DNA of 64,000 nucleotides, taken from the NCBI GenBank assembly GCA_024803745.1, contig JANJXV010000030.1, forward strand, positions 4,111,001 through 4,175,000, written 5' to 3'. Under the pieces are notes generated by a model. That model saw nothing but the letters and a program-made list of their open reading frames with translations, did no database searches and was not told where the DNA came from. A program made the position numbers and the translations under genes. The stretch's first letter is position 1, and each line of letters opens with the position of its first letter. Positions 48,701 to 59,468 of the stretch are shown piece after piece. The DNA comes from Megascapheus bottae (taxonomy: Eukaryota > Chordata > Mammalia > Rodentia > Geomyidae).

Positions 48701-49049
48701 CAAGCTAAAGCTAAAGAAAAATCTGGCCTGGGCCTCTCAGGTATGAAGAAACAGACCCAGTGCTGGGATGAGGGATGTGGGGTACAGAGCTTCGTGGGCA
48801 CCCGTGGCCCAAATGTGTGTTCCACTCGTCCCTTTCAGCGTGGCCCACGTGTGCCATTTGGGCTTGTGAAGATAATAAAAACAGCTTAAAAGAAATTTAA
48901 AATGACAAATGGAGAAAAAAATGGACTTGATAAGCCCAGAGTCCATTTCAAACAGAATTTTTACTTCCCGCTGTGATTTGGTACTGGCCGTCTCCGGCCA
49001 ACTGCACTGACTTGCTGAGGTGCCAGGGGTGGTAGGCGCCAATGATGAA
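44466..49049. other. Repeat-poor non-coding stretch
   Basis: Holds a TA-rich block (45490-45565), the (CA)n run 45686-45731, a G run (47339-47347) and a TG-rich run (48090-48118). Frames of 136 codons (44996-45406, minus) and 101 codons (48737-49042, minus) show no recognisable domain and no splice context I trust. Confidence 0.45.
45686..45731. repeat. (CA)23 microsatellite
   Basis: Uninterrupted AC run ending in CGCGGAGAC. Confidence 0.96.
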
Positions 49050-49245
49050 ACACCACTGATAATCTCAGGGACTCACTTAAACGTTTCAGTTTGCTGATCT
49101 GTAAAATGAAGATGATAATAGTTCCAAATTCACGAGGTTATTGTGAAGATGGAGTGAGAATATGTATAAAGTGTTTAACGCTTTGACCCGTAAGCATGCA
49201 ATAACTATTAGTAGACTGCTCATATTTATTGTTATTGTCATCATA
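49050..49245 (+). repeat. MIR SINE, well preserved
   Basis: GTTTGCTGATCTGTAAAATG, AAGATGATAATAGTTCC, GAGGTTATTGTGAAGATGGA, GTATAAAGTGTTTAACGC and AAGCATGCAATAACTATTAG, then a TTATTGTTATTG end, follow MIR from its core to its 3' terminus. One of the clearest ancient repeats in the window. Confidence 0.88.
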
Positions 49246-49525
49246 ATCATTTTTATGACCACAACTTCCTAACGTAGACTCCTCTCCTCAATGCATATGC
49301 ATTCCCCGACGAGTACACTTGCTCCTGATAGGAACTCAGTAGATGGAGAAGGTGTTCAATAGGATGCGTTCTGGGAGTGTGTACTCAGAAAGAGACTTTA
49401 GATACGTCTTTCCTGCACTTTTATGATTATAAAAGAGACTCTGCTGGATCTTGGACAGCTGCAGTCTCAGCACACTCTCAAACCACAGCAAATGAAAAAT
49501 AATTGCAAAGCCTACCTCACTCATT

Positions 49526-49603
49526 TCCTTCCTTCCTTCCTTCCTTCCTTCCTTCCTTCCTTCCTTCCTTCCTCCCTCCCTCCCTCCCTCCCTCCCTCCC
49601 TCC
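49526..49603. repeat. (TTCC)n to (CTCC)n polypyrimidine tract
   Basis: TTCC units (49526-49572) change to CTCC units (49573-49603), then a degraded C/T-rich region to about 49745. All pyrimidine on the plus strand, ending against a reversed B1-like SINE. Confidence 0.93.
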
Positions 49604-49744
49604 CCATCCTCTTCTTTCTCTTTATCTTCTTCCTCCTTTTCCCTGTTCCTTTTCCTATTCCTCCTCCTCCTTTTTCCTCTTAATCGTCTTTCTCTGTTTC
49701 TCTGTTCCTTTTCCTAGTCCTTCTGTTCCTCCTCCTCTTCCTCC

Positions 49745-49880
49745 ATTTGCTACTTCTTTTAAGACGTAATCTTGCTGTGTGGTTCAAGCTGGCTTTAAAA
49801 TTGTGATTCCCTCCTGCCTCAGTCTCCCAAGTGCAGGGACTGTAGGAATTTGCCACCACTATCATCATGCCCACTGCTTC
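49745..49880 (-). repeat. B1-like SINE, minus strand
   Basis: ATCTTGCTGTGTGGTTCAAG, CTGGCTTTAAAATTGTGATT and CCTGCCTCAGTCTCCCAAGT are the reverse complement of the 7SL-derived B1 core. The pyrimidine-rich DNA at 49526-49744 lies on its A-tail side. Confidence 0.75.
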
Positions 49881-50324
49881 TTAGGTATACATTTTCTGTT
49901 TCGGAGTTTTTGTGAGCAATAATTTTATAAAAATTGAACTAAAAGACAATTTCTCTCTTTTCAAAAGTGCTAATAACTCTGTGGCAAGGTTCTGTTCCCC
50001 TGCTAATGAGCCACATGTGGCATTAAACCACACTCGAGTCAGACTTGTGGGGAAGCTGACTGCAGAGGGAAGTCTTGGTCTGAGGTACGTCTACTGGGCA
50101 TTACTATTGGATCATGACCTTAATCACTCTTAACAGCTCTTACGAGCATGGACTTTGGCTATATCTTATAACCAGTGGACTGTTGTCTTTTATTTTTGTG
50201 ATCCAGTGTCACCACAAACACCTAATTTATGATAGAGATTATGATTCAGGCAGGAAACTGTACACCGCTACAGGCAATAATAGACGCCTCGATGCTTATT
50301 CCCACCTTCCAATTCATCTTACTT

Positions 50325-50460
50325 ACAGCTCTGTGTCATTGGACACATTGATGATGATTCTCTGAGCCTCGGGGTCTTGCTCTATAAAACAGAGATCCTA
50401 GAGACCCTAATGGTAGTGCTTTCTCAGGTATCTATGGGGATTATGCAGTGACGAACAAGA
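50325..50460 (+). repeat. MIR SINE copy
   Basis: AGCTCTGTGTCATTGGACAC, then TCTCTGAGCCTCGGGGTCTT and GCTCTATAAAACAGAGATCC match the MIR phrase 'agctgtgtgaccttggg...ctctctgagcctcagtttcctcatctataaaatagagat'. A 9-base or so extra piece (TTGATGATGA) sits between the two halves. Confidence 0.8.
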
Positions 50461-53198
50461 AGCATTCAACATGTGGCTGTCAGTGGCTGATGGTAGGGAG
50501 AATATGGATAACGACAGCGACAAGGCCTTTACGTGAGCAGCAGTGCAGGGCTTTGCTCTCATAGGGGGCTGCTGCTAGATGCAATTCACTGGAGGAAATG
50601 CCATCTGGGTGTGAAGAGCCTACAGAACTCAGGTGTGAAAGCACGCACGATTTCATCAGCAACCAATGTATTTTCTTTTAAATGTGCGTATTATCTTTAT
50701 GCACAGCGGGGATTGGGGTTAACTGTATGACTACATGGTATCTTGACCGACATCATTTCTTTCTGTCATTCTCCCTCCATTCTCAATCTAATCACTCACA
50801 TCTCCTCAGGTTCCAGGTTCACATCTGTACATTGGATAGTCTTATTTGTATCTTGCCACCTTTATCTCTCGGTTTGTCTGCCCCTCTAGCTCTCTGTAAT
50901 ATGGATGAAACACAATCCCGCATGTTTATACAATTTCAGGTTATACAAAGGATGGCATCGGGTAGACACTTACATGTACACACACACACACACACGTACA
51001 TAGACATTTGTGCCCTCACCTGTTTTTATTACATTTAGTCAACACTAAAGATCAAAAGCTACTTTGACCATGGAGACTGACGTCAGCTGGGAGAAGAACA
51101 CGTGAAAATGTGCAAAAGTAAGGATGCTCCTTGTGTTCAAAGCTGAAGAGGGCATCCTATGCTTTTTGTCAGTTTGCTCCAAATATTCTTCCTAGCACAG
51201 CTTGAGGGGAGGCCGGCTGAAAGAGATCTGTGATGAGAAATGCTAGCATTCGTTCAACTGATTGGTGAAGCTGCTTTCCCCACATCAGCAATGCACAGCG
51301 TCTTCTTTTACTGTTAGGAAATGAAAATCCCCTGTGTGGTTCAGTAACTGATCAGTAATTGGTGTCTACCTAAGACTGTTTCCCCCTAAAGGAGTGAGAA
51401 TGGGTGGTAGGTCTACACGCCATGCATAGCATGGTTCTCCAGTCAAAGGACACCTGACTACTTCTAGCAGCAACACTGGTCAGAAAGTTTGTGCGCATCA
51501 ACATCTGAACACTACAAGTTCCTCCTTCTTCAATTTGTGCTGTGCTACAAGAGCCATCCTGTTCTTTTTTCCATCTGCTCCTCTGCTGGGTTCCCAGGGC
51601 TACAGTTGAAACCCAGGGGATGGAGTGAAGAAAAGGGCAAATGATTTTGGTCAGAGAACTCAGAGGGTACATTTTCCATGCAATTATTTTTGTAATAGCA
51701 GAATAAGCCCATTTATATAATGGGAGTTATGCTAATAAATAGTATATTAAATTTTCCTGTTGGGAAAATAACTTAGAGATGATGAAAATCTCATCAATAT
51801 AAAACCAGACTAAATAAGCTGTTTTCAAACAGACTGGGTTTGGGGGGTGCGGGGGAGTCATACCTTCACAGCCTTTCTCCCTGTTTGTCTTTTCTTCTGG
51901 CTGGCAAACCCAGCAGTTGCCTCTGTGTCCTCCAGGGTCACAGGATGACGCATTCCTATCAGGCAGTGATTTACAGGAAAGCTTCTGACATTTGTTGGTC
52001 ACTAATTTAATCAGGTTTTTTGATTACATGCGGCTCCCACTTTAATTATGTCACTCTCCCTTATATTAGACATAATGCCCAGGGAATAAGGAGCTCTGCC
52101 ACGTCCCTCCGCTGCCGTCTTCCCCGGGCAAACCTCTGATTCTGATGTGAGTGATGGAATCGGAGTGGACTGGATGCAGGGTTCAAGGAGAAGCCCCCGG
52201 CAACCCTTCTCACTGGCTGACTGGCCCCAGGGAGCAATCCTTCCTTTGTTGGCCCAGACTTCTTTGCAATCACAACGCTTGTTTACTCTGCAGATACTTG
52301 TAATTTATTTTTAATGTATGTGGTTTCTGTTGGGAGGACGAAGATATGCTTTATTTATTTATTAAGGGCCTTGTAATTTTGGTTATTATATGTATGTTCG
52401 TAAATAATTAATACTTATCTATAGCTGCTACCACGTGGGAGCCAAGAGATTTCTGACATTTCTAGAAGATCCTTGGCTTTGAAAAGACGGGGATTTCTGC
52501 TCGGGATGTCTCGGGGGATGTGGACAGTGAAGATACATATAGAAATGTGATACATAGCGATCTAGAACAGAGTCAGAGAGTCACTGCTGCCCGTGGCAGG
52601 GCAAAGGAATCACGGAGTTACATGAAGTGCAGGTTTGCATGACAAAATATCCAGCGAGCAAGTAGGGCAACTTTGGAAAATAAATGTTCACGGAGGCTCG
52701 TGCGTATGGTGATAAATAATTCATTAACAATTTAGGCTGAGGATAGGACGTTCACAACTTTTTCACATGGAAATGAAATCTGAATAGTTAAGTTGACAGG
52801 ATGGTTATTTCTCTGCAGGAACAAAGTTCCTGGATTCTCTCCCACCCTCCACCCCTCCTTCTTTCCTTTCTGTCCAGTGGAGGTTATTATTGTCTGGGGT
52901 CTGTCTGAATCCCTTTCTGGGATTCAGATCTTGACTCTAAGGTAAAGCTTCAGTACAAACTCACCTGGCGAGCCTTAGCAATTCAAAGCTCCCGTCCCAC
53001 CCTGGCTCTTCTGGGCTGAAGCCCCTGAGCCTGAGACTGCACACTGAGCTAGGCCAGCCTGCCCCACGATTCAGCAGTGGTCCACTGGAGGTCTACAGGC
53101 CACACATAACATGGTCAGGAGGCCAGTTTGCCAGATATGCAGTGCAAAATGATGAGTGAGCTCACCGAGCAGTTATGGACAGCGGGAAGGGGGGAGAG
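50461..53198. other. Non-coding, repeat-poor stretch
   Basis: Only a short (CA) run at 50979-50994 and one possible conserved block (52010-52440). No exon or SINE recognised. The frame 51370-51672 (100 codons, minus) has no known relatives. Confidence 0.45.
52010..52440. promoter_or_regulatory. Possible conserved non-coding element
   Basis: CACTTTAATTATGTCACTC, ACTTGTAATTTATTTTTAAT, TTTATTTATTTATTAAGGGC and GTAAATAATTAATAC lie in repeat-free sequence, with a CpG-containing middle (CCTCCGCTGCCGTCTTCCCC). Mixed AT-rich cores with a GC-rich centre is common in developmental enhancers. Confidence 0.25.
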
Positions 53199-53445
53199 AG
53201 GAGAGAGGGAGAGGGAGAGACAGAGAGAGACAGAGACAGACAGACAGAGATAGAGACAGAGAGAGGCAGAGACAGAGAGAGAGACAGAGACAGAGAGAGA
53301 CAGAGACAGAGAGAGACAGAGACAGAAAGAGAGACAGAGACAGAGAGAGACAGAGACAGAGAGAGACAGACAGAAAGAGAGACAGAGAGACAGAGACAGA
53401 GACAGAGAGAGACAGAGACAGAGACAGAGACAGAGACAGAGACAG
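53199..53445. repeat. Degenerate GAGACA/GAGA polypurine array
   Basis: About 247 bases of GAGA, GAGACA and CAGACA units, almost without T on the plus strand. It ends at GCATGCC. Frames through it (Arg/Asp/Glu/Thr or Ser/Leu/Val repeats up to 144 codons) are artefacts. Confidence 0.95.
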
Positions 53446-53617
53446 CATGCCTGGGAACGCCAAGGAGAATTAGAAGATTCCAGTAGAAAATGAACAAGAA
53501 AGGGATCATTTTTTTTGAATGGAAAATGTTCTCCTCAATGCAGTGAGATGAACAGAGAGACCTTACAGGAGAGCCTGCTAGTTGCTCCTTCTGCATGAAG
53601 GAACAAGAGACACAGGG

Positions 53618-53693
53618 AGGTTCCTGGTTCTTTTTTTTTATTATTTAAACATGGTTGCTTTATTTTGTATTTTTTTAAGTTAGGTTCCTGGTT
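53618..53693 (-). mobile_element. A-rich about 52-bp insert between 12-bp direct repeats
   Basis: AGGTTCCTGGTT occurs at 53618-53629 and 53682-53693. The sequence between (53630-53681) is T-rich on the plus strand, so A-rich on the minus, with a short mixed piece (AACATGGTTGC). No SINE or L1 body is present. Same structure as 8301-8379, in the opposite orientation. Confidence 0.55.
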
Positions 53694-53939
53694 TTATTAG
53701 TGGCAAAGAGCCTGGGAAATCAGGTAACATCTAGATTCCATTAGACCTCAGTGAAACAAAAACACATGCTTTCCTGTCCTCTGGTAGCTTTTCTGTTTTA
53801 TCTGTGACATAAATACAGAGCAAGCAGAGAGCAATGATATGGCAAGGAAGGAAGAATTCAGCCAGCTTCCCCGTGGAAGTACTTTCTCAGGGGGAGCGAA
53901 GATTGTGCATTTAGAAATAAAACATGACTATACTAGATA

Positions 53940-54151
53940 GCAGTCACTTTTTTGACCATTCGTAGGCTTGAACTCAGAGCCTGGGCACTGTCCTTGGACT
54001 CTCTCAAGGCTAGAGCTCTCCCACTTGAGCCACAGCACCACTTCTGTTTTTTTTTTTCTGTGCATGGGGTACGGAGGAATTGAACCACGGCTTCACGCAT
54101 GGTAGACAAAGCACTGTACCACGAGGCCACGCTCCTGGCCCAGCCGTCACT
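53940..54151 (-). repeat. IDL-Geo SINE, minus strand, with target-site duplication
   Basis: From the plus strand: GGCTTGAACTCAGAGCCTGG, CACTGTCCTTGGACTCTCTC, CTCTCCCACTTGAGCCACAG (Geo reversed), a T run at 54047-54058, then GAATTGAACCACGGCTTCAC and GTACCACGAGGCCACGCTCC (ID-like reversed). Flanks AGCAGTCACT (53939) and AGCCGTCACT (54142) differ at one base. Confidence 0.87.
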
Positions 54152-55009
54152 ATTCTTGAGGTCTGTATTCTCACAGCAATTGTGACATAGTTCAGATACA
54201 GTTTTGGTAAGTCGGCATGCGTTTTGTTTTCTTTCATTTGTTTTCTTGTTTTCCTTTCCAGCCGCTGGCCACCCACTAACAGCAGCAGTCCCCAGAGATC
54301 CTTTTCTGTGCCTGGCCACCCAGACCATCGTGTTGTTGTCGTTTTTCTCCCATGCGTAGTCATGATACCATTTCTTCCATGAGAGGTGGGCTGGGACTCC
54401 TGATTTCCCCTTAGCCAAGCTCAGGGCTGTCTTCAGGCAGGGGAGTTGGAAAGGATGTTAAAAAGAGTCGTATGCATGCATGGAAGTAACTCTGGCTTTA
54501 AAAAAAAATCTTGTCTTACAAAATTTGTTTTGTGGCCGAAGCCCACCTGGGAGCCATAGATTCTTGCCCTGGTGTAGGAAAAAAATAAAAGACAGGGTCA
54601 GAGCACTGCAGATGCTCGTGGTGGGGTGGTGGGGTGGTGATCTAGAATCAGGAACCATTTCACTTTCTGAGCCTCCCTGGCTGACCTGTGTGTGGGGTTA
54701 ATGGTGTGTGGTCTCCGGGGGTTGCTGGAGATGGAAGTGGAAAACGGGGCCTCTCCCAGGAAAATGATGGCTGTCCTTGACACCACCCCGGGCTGGCCTA
54801 CTGGAGAGGGACTGTCTTCCGAGCCTGCCTGACCCCCAGATCGCTCCAGTGAGCTCCGGACTGCTGATCCTGCCACGGCTGGAAATGAGGCCACGCGGAT
54901 GCCTTGAACACGAACCTAGGATTGGGGCTGGGGTGGGGGAGAAGGGGCGGGGTGGGGGGACTCTAAATGAAGGCTCCCACACAGCCTCTGCCAACAAATG
55001 ATCTACTAC

Positions 55010-55300
55010 CTTGTTCAGATGCAAAGGCAAAGTGATCCGATGTATTTATTATAAAAGGCAAGCAGCGGCCTTTGGAGCAAGGCCTGGAGAGTGCGAGGAA
55101 TATTAGAGAAGGCAAGAGGTGTTTTGGGGAGAACCTTTTGTATTTGCCCCCACAGTTTATTTCATAGATTTATGCTAAGCGGGTCCCTCAGTCCCACAGC
55201 TAATGAAGAGTCAGCTTGCCTGCTCACCAGATGAGCCATTTGTCCAAGAGAATTTCAATTGTAATCATCAGCAGGAAACACTGACACGCAGCGCTTGCAG
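55010..55300. promoter_or_regulatory. Possible conserved non-coding element
   Basis: Repeat-free and balanced in composition, with GTATTTATTATAAAAGGCAA, CACAGCTAATGAAGAGTCAG and TTTCAATTGTAATCATCAGC, plus CpGs (CACGCAGCGCTTGCAGC). Lies just after G-rich DNA. Texture only; conservation not shown. Confidence 0.28.
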
Positions 55301-55600
55301 CACGCCCTGGCCAGATCTGCAGTGAGGATTGGCTAGGAGAAGGAAGGAGGGAAAGAAGCCGAGAGAGCAGTGCAGAAAAAGCCTGTCCCTATCCTGGCTG
55401 CAATTGCTTTAAGTCCAGCTCATTCTGTCCTATGTTAAATCTCACTCCATTAGTAGATCTTTAGTCTCACTGATGTTTTAGTTCATCCTAGAAATGGTTG
55501 GGGTGTGGATGGAGAACACAGAAGGAGAGAGATAAGCATGCTAAACCCTCTACCAAACTGTAAATAAATAAACTGTGCCACTTGGAGGGAAAGGACAGTT

Positions 55601-55647
55601 GGGGGGGGGGGCGGCGGGAGGCCTGGGGGGGTGTGGTGGGGGGAGGA
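55601..55647. other. G-rich block, quadruplex-forming pattern
   Basis: An 11-base G run, then GCGGCGGGAGG, CCTGGGGGGG and TGTGGTGGGGGGAGG: at least four runs of three or more G within 47 bases. The region lacks the CpG density of an island or any promoter sign. Confidence 0.75.
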
Positions 55648-56269
55648 GTCTGACCCCTCACTCCCAGGAAGGCATCTCTCAGATTCGTTCAGGTCACGAG
55701 TGGGATGGAAATGAGCTTTTGGGCGGCTGCTTCACACATCCGGATTTAATAGACTTTTTTTCCACTGATAAAAGACCACTAATGAGTTCATTTTCAAGCT
55801 ATTAAATTGGCTATAATAGCTAGTTCTACTGATGATTGCGCGGAGACCTGCTGGTCACAGTGGGTTTTGTCTCCTTGGTTAACTATTTGCTGCCTGGCAC
55901 GGAGACCTCAACAAGGCAGAGGCACAGGCTTGCCCTGGCTAGGAGGGGACCCCTGCCAGCTCTGTCTGGGACTCCAGCTCTGGGGAGCATGCACTGTAAC
56001 CTCACAATTTCTCAGGCCCCCTGCATTCCTCTGGCAGCGAGATCATGTATGGCTTGCAGAAACCTTCATCTCAAGTGGAGTATTAGGATTTAATCCTCAT
56101 CTGTAGCATCTCGCTCACTGCGTGTTAGAACAGATAAGCCTATAGACCATTACCTACTATTAGGAAGCTTCTTTGGGGTTTGCTACCTTTGTATTGTGTT
56201 GGCACTGGGAGGCACACTACGTGGCTTCTAATCCATGTGTTGGATTTGTGTTGTATGGCACTGAAAAGA

Positions 56270-56720
56270 GTGCTCCTTCCTGTGTCTGTATCATTATAAC
56301 GTGTACAATTAACAAACAGCCTCTCCAGGTGTCGGGTTTAACGACATTGCTTTGTGTTTCAAGGCGAGTAATTAAGCAGGGCACTCACAGGCCCCCAGTC
56401 TGCCCTTTCCATTTTGGTTTTAGCAGACTGGCTTCAGACTGCCTCCTCACGCTTCCGTTTATTATCATTTTGTTTTTAGCTATTTAAGCAAAGGTGCCCA
56501 GAGACCTTCAAGCTTGGGCAGCCACCAGGCTGAATTGGATTGCTGAGAATTTTTTTTTTCAGTATATCATTACTGCCTGTTTTCTTTCTAAAGACTGTTT
56601 TATTATGAGGGGACCAACAGGTCAGAGACATTAAATTGTACAATGATAAACGGTAATGTGCAGCAATTAATGACAGTGGCTGGTGACAGCGGGCTTGTAA
56701 CTGAGTCAGGGACAGGCTGG
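56270..56720. promoter_or_regulatory. Possible conserved non-coding element
   Basis: Clustered cores: GTGTACAATTAACAAACAG, GGCGAGTAATTAAGCAGG, CCGTTTATTATCATTTTG, AAATTGTACAATGATAAACG and GCAGCAATTAATGACAG. Repeat-free except for a T run at 56551-56560. The CAATTAATGAC phrase resembles the AAATTAATGACC phrase in the 34180-34640 block. Confidence 0.28.
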
Positions 56721-58564
56721 AGTCCTGCTTGTGTGAGAATGAGAAGTGCACAGGACTCTGGAGCCCTTCTGACTTTGGAACTGTCCAAGCAGAGGCGGAC
56801 AGGGCTAGCACATCACTGCTACCCCACTGTCCTGTCCATCTGACTGGACTCAAGAGCCGAAGAATCCCTTTGATTACAGCTCACAAATGACTCGTATCAG
56901 AGTATGCACAAGCCGTGGTTCTTGATGGAGGTGGGACCTGTGCCTTAGTGTCTGTAAGGGTTGGGTGTCTAGGGGAATCAACAGGCGGACACACTTGATG
57001 GACTGAAGCAGGCTCTCGGGTTCCGGTCAGGAGACTGGGCTGTCCCTAAGAGAAGGACAGAGTGATGAGACTTCAAATGCATGGTCCCTTTTGAGCTATC
57101 CTCACCTACCCTTCTGGGGGTGCTCTCTGCCTCACCTCTTCCCTGTAGTGCAGAGAACACTGCTTCCACACTCAGCCTTACCAAAAGGTCTTTGGCACAA
57201 AGTGTCATGTGGTTCCAGGCATTTGTGTCCACCCTGTGTCCCTTCCTCAGGTCAAACAACACACCTCATGAGTTCAGAGGCCCAGAATAAAATAACTGCA
57301 CATCAACAGTATTGGTTCTAGTAGTAGATGTTCTCTTTGCACCTTTGGTGTGCTGATAGGCCCATAAACCAGTCTCTGTGCTCAGTCATGGCTAGTCTGT
57401 TACCTAGCTCCTCCTACAATCTGTCTAGATGCTATTCTGTCTCCAATCATTTAGCCTTGTTCATCCAAATCTCTACTGCCAGAACTTCTCATTTCCCCAG
57501 ATACTCCGGAAAAGGGGGGGGGCGCCATGGTGGGACTTTTCTTCCATCTCTTTTTTTAGTCTAGGATCTCCTCAGTACCTCCTCTGCCTTGCTCACTCTC
57601 CTTGGGAACAAGGACTTGTCCTCCCGTTGACATTTTTAAGACAGGAATATGACACATACATTAGGCTGAAGGAAAGGAGAAAAAAAAAAAGCACACACAT
57701 TCTGCCTTTGGTGTAATTTCAACCCAGAAGGTAGGATTCATTCCAGATGACCTTAGCTCAAGGTGACTTAATATATTATCCCAGCAATGAGATTTTTTTT
57801 TCCTTTCTGCGTATGTGTCTCTCCCCTCCATCCTTTCCCTTCTGAGAGAAACTCCTGCAGGAGTAGTGGGAATGGCGAGTCAGAGCCCCGGAAATGCCTG
57901 CCTCGTCCACCATTGAGTAAATGGTGCGGCCAAGAAACCCTCTTCCCCAGTAGGCAACTTGATCTGCTCTTATTGGTTTCAGTATCACACAGGAATGAGG
58001 AAGAGTTACATATCAAGGGACTGCGAATATGCTGAGATTTGTGCCTTCAAACCAAGGGAAACTGGGCAGTCATTTTCAGGATAACCCCCGTGAGCGTGCT
58101 GGGATGAGACAAGGCCCTGTCTTGCATGCTTTCTGTCTCTGAGGAGTTACCTGGGGCCCTTGTGCTGGCTCTGAAGCCCAGCATGGTATTTTAGAGACTA
58201 TCTGGAGATTCCACAGCCCGGCATGTGTGAGGGAGCAGGTGTGGGCCTTGACTAATGCCATGTCTACTTGGGAGACGCAGGGACTGGTGGGGCTGGATTT
58301 TTGTTCAGTGTTGTTCTGAGCTGTGCGGGGAGGAATAGGCATTCATACTTAAGAAACCATCACTCCTCTGTCTGGGAAGAACGACTGGGGCGTTTCATCA
58401 TACAGAAAAGTGAGTGGAAGCTAAGATCCCGAGAACTGCTGGCTCCCAGCCCCATGGGCAGCTGAAGATCCAGCCCCAAGAGGCCCCAGAAGAGACCCGA
58501 TCAAGCACCTATGCCCATCAAAACACCTGTTGCCAAGCCCAGTAGAAAACAGCGTGTGTGCTCT

Positions 58565-58730
58565 TGTGGCATTTTGTTTAAAAAGAAGTTTTACGACAGT
58601 TAATAGAATTGTTTCACTGTTACTTATTAATATCGCTTCACAATTCTGGGGTGACCATTATTATTGGCCTTATTTAGCTATAAAAAGCGAGGGTCATCAG
58701 ATATTAAACAAGATGTGAAAACCATTTGGA
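58565..58730. promoter_or_regulatory. Possible conserved non-coding element
   Basis: ACGACAGTTAATAGAATTG, TACTTATTAATATCGCTTC, CATTATTATTGGCCTTATTT and CTATAAAAAGCGAGG in repeat-free DNA. The TATAAAA string has no accompanying start-site context that I can support. Confidence 0.22.
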
Positions 58731-59039
58731 CATTAGTAGAGTGAATGAATTTTGAATCTGTACTCAGTTTATCTCACCAGAGACCTTTCATTTTCCCCAC
58801 TGATATGTGGGCTAAGGCTGGTTAATAGATGATTTCTATTTGTTTAATGTCTTATTTGTTTATGTATTGATTGTACTTCCTCATAATGTCAGATTTTACA
58901 TTTGCAAATGATTATATAAATAGCTATATAATATCCTGATGCTTGCCTCTTGGTTTGTAGCTCCCCAAATATTTTCTGTCTGGCATTAAAGGAAAGTTTT
59001 CTAAGCCTCACCATAAACTATTGGATTGTAATAATTAGT

Positions 59040-59215
59040 AACTGAAGCCCTGGGCTTGAGCTCAGGACCTGAGCACTGTCCTTGGGCTTTCTCAAGGGTA
59101 GAGCTCTACCACTTGAGCCACAGTACCATTATGTATGTGGTACTGATACATCCAACCCGGGTCTTTGTGCAAGCTTGGCAAGCACTCGACCACTAGGTAA
59201 AACTCCTGGCCCTGA
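59040..59215 (-). repeat. IDL-Geo SINE, minus strand
   Basis: CCCTGGGCTTGAGCTCAGGA, CACTGTCCTTGGGCTTTCTC, CTCTACCACTTGAGCCACAG (Geo reversed), then CAACCCGGGTCTTTGTGC and GCAAGCACTCGACCACTAGG (ID-like reversed). The middle linker is shortened compared with the 62991 copy. Confidence 0.83.
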
Positions 59216-59319
59216 AAATAATGTTTATTTACGTTAATGTCTGAAGTTTTCATGAAAGGTCATGACAATGTATATGAGTAAGGTAACACTCACTTTTAGA
59301 ATTATGGTTCCTTTGGATT

Positions 59320-59468
59320 AAGTGATTTTTTTAAATTTTTTATTGTCAGGGTAATGTATAGAGGGATTACAGTTACATTTGCCAGATAGTAGGTGCATTA
59401 CTTGTCATGCGTTGATATCCCTTTTCTGGTTGTTGTCCCCATTTCCCTACCCCACAAGTGATTTTTTT
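59320..59468 (-). mobile_element. 5'-truncated L1-like 3' end with target-site duplication
   Basis: AAGTGATTTTTTT flanks the insert at 59320-59332 and about 59456-59468. The minus strand of 59333-59455 starts TGGGGTAGGGAAATGGGG and passes CACCTACTATCTGGCAAA to end ...ACCCTGACAATAAAAAATTT. It shares the CACCT.CTATCTGG phrase with the 6695 and 27308 elements but has a different terminus. Its 5' end lies exactly in the G-rich tract. Confidence 0.72.

Larger units (their letters stand above)
54155..59035. other. Non-coding stretch with G-rich and possible conserved blocks
   Basis: Nearly 5 kb with no interspersed repeat I can name. It contains three G-rich blocks (54610-54645, 54925-54960, 55601-55647) and possible conserved elements at 55010-55300, 55690-55860, 56270-56720 and 58565-58730. 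The frame 54200-54418 on the minus strand (part of a 161-codon frame that runs into the SINE) has no domain I know and lacks convincing splice sites. Confidence 0.45.

Noticed and set aside
53156..53596. Frames of up to 144 codons rich in Ser/Leu/Val or Arg/Asp/Glu
   Set aside because: They exist only because the GAGACA array lacks stops in several frames.
54200..54418. Minus-strand frame with a plausible-looking peptide rich in Trp and Lys
   Set aside because: It resembles no protein I know, continues into a SINE, and lacks a supported acceptor or donor site.
54760..55000. Possible CpG island or promoter
   Set aside because: GC-rich but with few CpGs, no TATA or start-site context and no adjoining exon.
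58680..58692. TATAAAA string as a core promoter
   Set aside because: An isolated AT-rich string; no downstream exon or other promoter feature.
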